From contig CAYLND010000184.1 in the NCBI GenBank assembly GCA_964384905.1, forward strand, positions 1-6,947: 6,947 nt of DNA, read 5' to 3'. Positions 3,790-6,947 of this stretch are shown here, in pieces. Made by a program: the position numbers and the translations under genes. Each line of letters begins with the position of its first letter. Position 1 is the first letter of the stretch. The notes under the pieces were generated by a model, which saw nothing but the letters and a program-made list of their open reading frames with translations, did no database searches and had not been told where the DNA came from. The DNA comes from Gp22-AA3 sp964384905. Its GTDB lineage: Bacteria > Acidobacteriota > Polarisedimenticolia > Gp22-AA2.

Positions 3790-6057
3790 TCAGCGCTGCG
3801 TCCGCCGGACGATCTCGACGCCCGTGTAGTAATGATGCAGGATGTCCTCGTAGGTCTTGCCGCGCAGCGCCATGCCGTAGGCCCCGACCTGGCACAGACC
3901 GACGCCGTGTCCCCATCCCTTGCCGCTGAAGATGAAGGACTCCACCGCGCCGTCGGCACCGAGGGTGCGGTCGAGAGTGAACAGGTTCTCGCGCACGCCG
4001 AGCGCGGTGCGGATCTTGAACCCGCGCACGTAGAAGGTGCCGCGGCTCCCGGTGATCTTCACCTCGACCACCCGGCCGGACACGCCGCGCCGGGTCGGCT
4101 CCACGTCGGTCAGCCGCCCGACGTTGAGACGCTGCCCCACGAGCGTCTCGAGCTCCTGGCGCGTGTAACGCTGCTCCCAGCGGTACGCGGACGAATAGCG
4201 GTCGTCGGAGACGCCCCGCTGGTTCGCGATCACCTTGAGATAGTCGATGCCGCCGTCGCGCGCCGCGTGATACACGACCCGATCGCCCAGGACCAGGGGC
4301 AGGCTGGGGGCGGGATACGACACGTCGCGGAAGGAGCGGTACAGCGCCACGTCGTTCTTGAGGGCCAGCGCCTTCACGTCCTGCTTGACCTCCAGGAGGA
4401 TCGTGTCGCCGTCCTTCCCGCGGTACGTGGCCTTCACGGTCTCCAGACCGTTGTAGTAGTCGAGGATGCGGTACAGCGAGCGCAGGACCAGGCCGCGCGA
4501 AGGGTTGTGGTGCGGCCGCAGGGTGTTGTCGCGGAACGGCTGCAGGATCCCCTCGAGGATCAGCATGGCGTACGGACGCTGCGCCTCCTTGGGCACGTCG
4601 TCGCGATCCTTGAACGCCAGAAGGTACGGCAGGTCCTTTTCGTCGAGGGCCAGCTGGAGCTTCTCTCCCCAGCCGAGCGACCGCGCGAAGTAGCCGGCGA
4701 GATCGTGCATCTGGGGGCTGCCCCCCTGCAGTCCGTCCTGCGACGGTGTCTTGCCCAGCAGGCCGAGCGCGAACGCGCTCCAGCGCTCGACCTCGGTCGG
4801 GTCGGCCGGCGCAACCAGGAACGAGCGCGTGGCGGCCTCGGGGCCGACGACGCCCAGGGCCTGGAGGAGCGTGACCTCTTCGTTCACCGGCTGGCCGTCC
4901 TCCAGGATGACGGGATCGATCCAGGACCGGCCGGCGATCGTGCGGCTCTCCGCCTCGACTTCCGGATAGCACGGCACGCCCTTGAGATACGCCCCCTTCT
5001 CCTCGGGGAAGATCAGCTGACCGTCCTCCGTGTGACCGCCGCACGTGGACGTGTACAGGGCGTTGATCGGCTGCCCGCCGAAGGTCAGCACCATCGCGCG
5101 CGTCTCGTCGACCGCCTGGTCGGTCAGCGGATGCTCCGAGCCCGCTCCCTTGTACACCTGGCACTGCGCGCTGTCGCAGACGTCGTAGCCGTCGTCGGAG
5201 AACAGCCCGAGATTGGCGATCATGTAGGTGCGCGCGGCGACGGCCTGCGCCTTGAGCGCCTGCAGCTCCGGATAGACGCCGGGGCCCATCTCGTTGGGCA
5301 CCACCCCGCGCAGGTAGTCCTCCATGTCGACCTCGTCGATGATCTGGAGGTTGCCCGCCTTCGAGACGCGCGCCTCGAGCGTCCCGCGGTACGTGTTCTG
5401 GTCGATGCGCAGGAGCGCGCCGGGGCGGGCGGGCTGGACGAAGACCCGATCGTAGGGGGTCAGGAAGTTGCGCCATCGATCGTCCACCAGGCGGATCCGC
5501 AGGCGGCCCCCGACGGCCCGTCCCTCGTCGGCGATCCACAGCTCGTTGAACCCCTCCTCGCTCAGGCGCTGCACCAGCGCCGAGGCGTCCTCGCGCGCCA
5601 GGAACTCGCCGGCCCGGACCCGCCACGAGCGCCGGTCGGCGTTGTACACCACGACGATCTTCTCGCCCGGCAGCAGGGTCTCGAGCTCGGTCTTCTTGGC
5701 GTCCGCCTGCTCCTTGGAGGCGAAGGAGGCCACCTGCACGCGGTAGATGACGCCCGGCTCGCCGCCGCCGGACACCTCGCTCACGAGATAGATGCCGCCG
5801 TCGAATCGCTTCTTCCAGATCGGCTGCTTCTTTGCGGGGTCGCGCACCACGATGCCGCCGTCGGCGGACACGCGGACCTTCACCGGGTCGGTGGTCAGCC
5901 CGATCCGCACCCGGGGGCCCGGCGGCGCCGACAGCAGCGCTCCCGGCGGCGCGGGCGCGGAGGGAGAGCGCGCCGGTGCATGGGGGGCGGCGGCGGCCGG
6001 GATGACAATCGCCAGCGCCGCGAGGGCGAGAGCGGTGAAGCGTCCCGACAACGTCAT
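3790..6057 (-). CDS. SPOR and SpoIID/LytB domain cell-wall protein with SLH-like insertion
   Basis: A 755-residue predicted exported protein, probably acting on peptidoglycan. Residues 1-24 look like a signal peptide (hydrophobic core ALALAALAIVIPAAAA), followed by an Ala/Pro-rich linker. Residues 103-178 resemble a SPOR domain (YRVQVASFASKEQA, then WRVRAGEF, then FNELWIAD), known to bind glycan strands stripped of stem peptides. The SpoIID/LytB catalytic region starts at about 208: YLRGVVPNEMGP with the expected catalytic Glu256, LKAQAVAARTYM, C294/C299 in CDSAQCQVYKG, and STCGGHTED (337-345). It resumes after about 625 and ends with GWGHGVGLCQVGAYGMA and ILHHYYTG. Between the halves lies an unusually long insertion (about 345-620), part of it SLH-like. 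SpoIID enzymes are lytic transglycosylases acting on denuded glycan. The start is ATG 6057, sharing its A with the folE stop (TGATG); the upstream open frame is folE antiframe. Activity is inferred from conserved motifs. Confidence 0.92.
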   Translation of the reverse strand: MTLSGRFTALALAALAIVIPAAAAPHAPARSPSAPAPPGALLSAPPGPRVRIGLTTDPVKVRVSADGGIVVRDPAKKQPIWKKRFDGGIYLVSEVSGGGEPGVIYRVQVASFASKEQADAKKTELETLLPGEKIVVVYNADRRSWRVRAGEFLAREDASALVQRLSEEGFNELWIADEGRAVGGRLRIRLVDDRWRNFLTPYDRVFVQPARPGALLRIDQNTYRGTLEARVSKAGNLQIIDEVDMEDYLRGVVPNEMGPGVYPELQALKAQAVAARTYMIANLGLFSDDGYDVCDSAQCQVYKGAGSEHPLTDQAVDETRAMVLTFGGQPINALYTSTCGGHTEDGQLIFPEEKGAYLKGVPCYPEVEAESRTIAGRSWIDPVILEDGQPVNEEVTLLQALGVVGPEAATRSFLVAPADPTEVERWSAFALGLLGKTPSQDGLQGGSPQMHDLAGYFARSLGWGEKLQLALDEKDLPYLLAFKDRDDVPKEAQRPYAMLILEGILQPFRDNTLRPHHNPSRGLVLRSLYRILDYYNGLETVKATYRGKDGDTILLEVKQDVKALALKNDVALYRSFRDVSYPAPSLPLVLGDRVVYHAARDGGIDYLKVIANQRGVSDDRYSSAYRWEQRYTRQELETLVGQRLNVGRLTDVEPTRRGVSGRVVEVKITGSRGTFYVRGFKIRTALGVRENLFTLDRTLGADGAVESFIFSGKGWGHGVGLCQVGAYGMALRGKTYEDILHHYYTGVEIVRRTQR

Positions 6058-6701
6058 CAGGATCGGTACTCTATCACGCCGCCGCGGCCGCTTCCCCCGC
6101 GCGCCGGCGGTCCGCTCGAGCGCAGGAACTCGGCCCGCAGGAGCCGGCTCCCTCGGAACGCTCCGGCGTACGCGGAGGTCACCACCCGGCTCCCCCGGAC
6201 ACGCGCCCCGCGCACGCTCATGCACAGGTGCTCCGCCTCGATGCGGCAGGCGACGCCCTGCGGGCGCAGAGCGGTGGTGAGCGCCTCCACGACCTGCCGC
6301 GTCAGTCGCTCCTGGAGCTGCAGCCGGCGCGCCAGAACGTCCACCGCCCGGGCGATCTTCGACAGCCCCACCAGCCGGCGGTCCGGCAGATAGCCGACGT
6401 GCGCGACGCCGTGGAACGGCAGCAGATGGTGCACGCATACCGAGGTGAACGGGATGTCGCGCACGACGACCATGTCGTGAGCGCGGGCGGGGATGGTGCG
6501 GGACAGGATGCGCAGCGGATCTCCCCGATATCCCGAGACGATCTCCGCGCTCCAGGCCTCCGCGACCCGCGCCGGCGTCCCGCGCATGTCGCGCCTGAGA
6601 TCGGTCTCCCCGATGGCCGACAGGAAGAGGCGCGCCGCGCGCAGCAGGCGCGCGCGGTCCGGCCCCCGCGCGCGCTCCCGGGACCCGGTCCGACGTCTCA
6701 C
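6057..6701 (-). CDS. folE: GTP cyclohydrolase I
   Basis: Converts GTP to 7,8-dihydroneopterin triphosphate, the entry step of tetrahydrofolate and, in some bacteria, queuosine synthesis; a cytoplasmic, zinc-dependent homodecamer. The 214 residues fit the family. The zinc ligands C89 and H92 in SVCVHHLLPFHG and C160 in AEHLCMSVRG are present, with the same 71-residue Cys spacing as E. coli Cys110-Cys181, plus the catalytic His pair (H91, H158). Other family blocks are MRGTPARVAEAW (39-50), VGLSKIARAVDVLARR (111-126), QERLTRQ (130-136) and VVTSAYAGAF (173-182). The start is GTG 6701, giving the usual helix (RLLRAARLFLSAIGE); upstream in-frame ATGs as far as 6857 lie in the overlapping Cys-rich gene. 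Just upstream lies C8, not a Shine-Dalgarno, and the GTG overlaps the upstream TGA as GTGA, so initiation is probably by coupling. The zinc motif marks the classic zinc-dependent FolE, not the FolE2 type. Confidence 0.96.
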   Translation of the reverse strand: MRRRTGSRERARGPDRARLLRAARLFLSAIGETDLRRDMRGTPARVAEAWSAEIVSGYRGDPLRILSRTIPARAHDMVVVRDIPFTSVCVHHLLPFHGVAHVGYLPDRRLVGLSKIARAVDVLARRLQLQERLTRQVVEALTTALRPQGVACRIEAEHLCMSVRGARVRGSRVVTSAYAGAFRGSRLLRAEFLRSSGPPARGGSGRGGVIEYRS

Positions 6702-6947
6702 TGGGGGGGGTGTCTCGCGTAGGCCTGGCGGACGGCCCGATCGAGATCGCTGCCGTCGGTGGGCGTGCAGGCGCAATGGCCTTTCTTGTCCACCGCGACG
6801 TGACCGCTCGTCGTACGGCATTTCCCGTCGCAGCCGCCGCAGACGTGATCGGTGCACACCGTCCGGATGATGCGCGGCAGGGCGACTGCGCCGGGCGACG
6901 GGGAGGCCTCCGGCGCCGCGGGCGTCGCGTCGCCCGTCGCCGGGGCC
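6698..6947 (-). CDS. Cys-rich protein of unknown function, C-terminal 82 residues
   Basis: The frame is open from the right edge to TGA at 6700-6698; the start lies outside the window. The visible part begins with about 20 Ala/Pro/Gly/Ser-rich residues that look like a flexible linker. A compact Cys cluster follows: VCTDHVCGGCDGKC, then GHCAC, giving C-x4-C-x2-C-x3-C-x14-C-x-C, with nearby His residues. It ends with a short helix (LDRAVRQAYARH). Six closely spaced Cys suggest metal or Fe-S binding or disulfides, but I recognise no named family. The stop overlaps the folE GTG (GTGA), so it is the gene just before folE in the same unit. Coding is supported by the Cys pattern and the coupling. 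The whole frame up to the edge has no stop. Confidence 0.75.
   Translation of the reverse strand, partial: APATGDATPAAPEASPSPGAVALPRIIRTVCTDHVCGGCDGKCRTTSGHVAVDKKGHCACTPTDGSDLDRAVRQAYARHPPQ
6703..6710 (-). repeat. C8 homopolymer at the end of the Cys-rich gene
   Basis: Eight consecutive C bases on the minus strand (G8 on plus) encode the final His-Pro-Pro-Gln of the Cys-rich protein, two bases before the folE GTG. It is the longest single-base run noticed in the window. Such runs are prone to replication slippage and to sequencing error. Confidence 0.8.

Noticed and set aside
3667..3959. 98-codon minus-strand frame ending at 3663, starting inside the SpoIID gene
   Set aside because: Most of it is an out-of-frame shadow of the SpoIID C-terminus. 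Only the last 16 codons after the predicted promoter are worth considering, as a leader.
3769..6393. Very long plus-strand open frame (874 codons) antisense to the SpoIID gene
   Set aside because: It mirrors the real gene in very GC-rich DNA. The translation is Arg/Leu/Val/Asp-rich with no domain pattern, while the minus strand carries complete SPOR and SpoIID motifs.
6620..6680. Alternating CG-rich run (CGCGC motifs) in the 5' part of folE, considered as a regulatory or Z-DNA element
   Set aside because: It encodes Ala/Arg/Leu residues of the FolE N-terminal helix and is explained by GC-rich codon choice.
6702..6857. N-terminal extension of folE to 6857
   Set aside because: It overlaps the Cys-rich gene in another frame and encodes a basic low-complexity stretch. 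The GTG at 6701 gives a normal FolE length.

Overview
This is a very GC-rich, gene-dense bacterial chromosome segment with no visible mobile elements, rRNA, tRNA or CRISPR. The gene mix suggests a Gram-negative-type, non-model, high-GC lineage, such as Acidobacteriota or a deltaproteobacterial/Myxococcota relative. The pointers are a DUF4388-type protein, miaA-hfq, a SPOR plus SpoIID cell-wall protein, and an FxLYD-like domain. This assignment is inference from gene content and composition only.

Layout. The left edge carries the 3' end of one plus-strand gene (FxLYD-like beta-sandwich, ends at 338). It converges on a long minus-strand series of genes. Read in the direction of transcription (right to left), the first group is a Cys-rich protein of unknown function (cut by the right edge, ends at 6698), folE (GTP cyclohydrolase I, 6701-6057) and a 755-residue SPOR/SpoIID cell-wall protein (6057-3790). 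A 123-base gap follows with a small GC-rich hairpin and a good sigma70-like promoter. The second group is a DUF4388 protein (3666-2551), a two-helix membrane protein with a C-terminal zinc-ribbon-like motif (2551-2246), miaA (2245-1310), hfq (1304-957) and pgsA (928-365).

The genes are packed tightly. Two junctions share one base (TGATG), one overlaps by GTGA, one abuts exactly (stop TGA then ATG), and miaA-hfq are 5 bases apart with the hfq Shine-Dalgarno sequence inside the end of miaA. Only pgsA has a textbook Shine-Dalgarno in its own gap. This points to two polycistronic units that depend heavily on translational coupling. Unit 2 links tRNA modification (MiaA), RNA chaperoning (Hfq) and phospholipid synthesis (PgsA) to two poorly characterised proteins. 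Unit 1 joins pterin synthesis to a peptidoglycan-active enzyme.

The most noteworthy items are: the SpoIID protein, which has a SPOR module in front and a large SLH-like insertion splitting its catalytic domain; the promoter of unit 2, whose 18-base spacer contains a (CGG)4 repeat; a 16-codon Arg-rich leader ORF ending in a GTGA overlap with the DUF4388 gene; and a C8 homopolymer at the Cys-rich gene/folE junction, where a one-base change would fuse the two frames. Most of the window is otherwise conventional housekeeping sequence.
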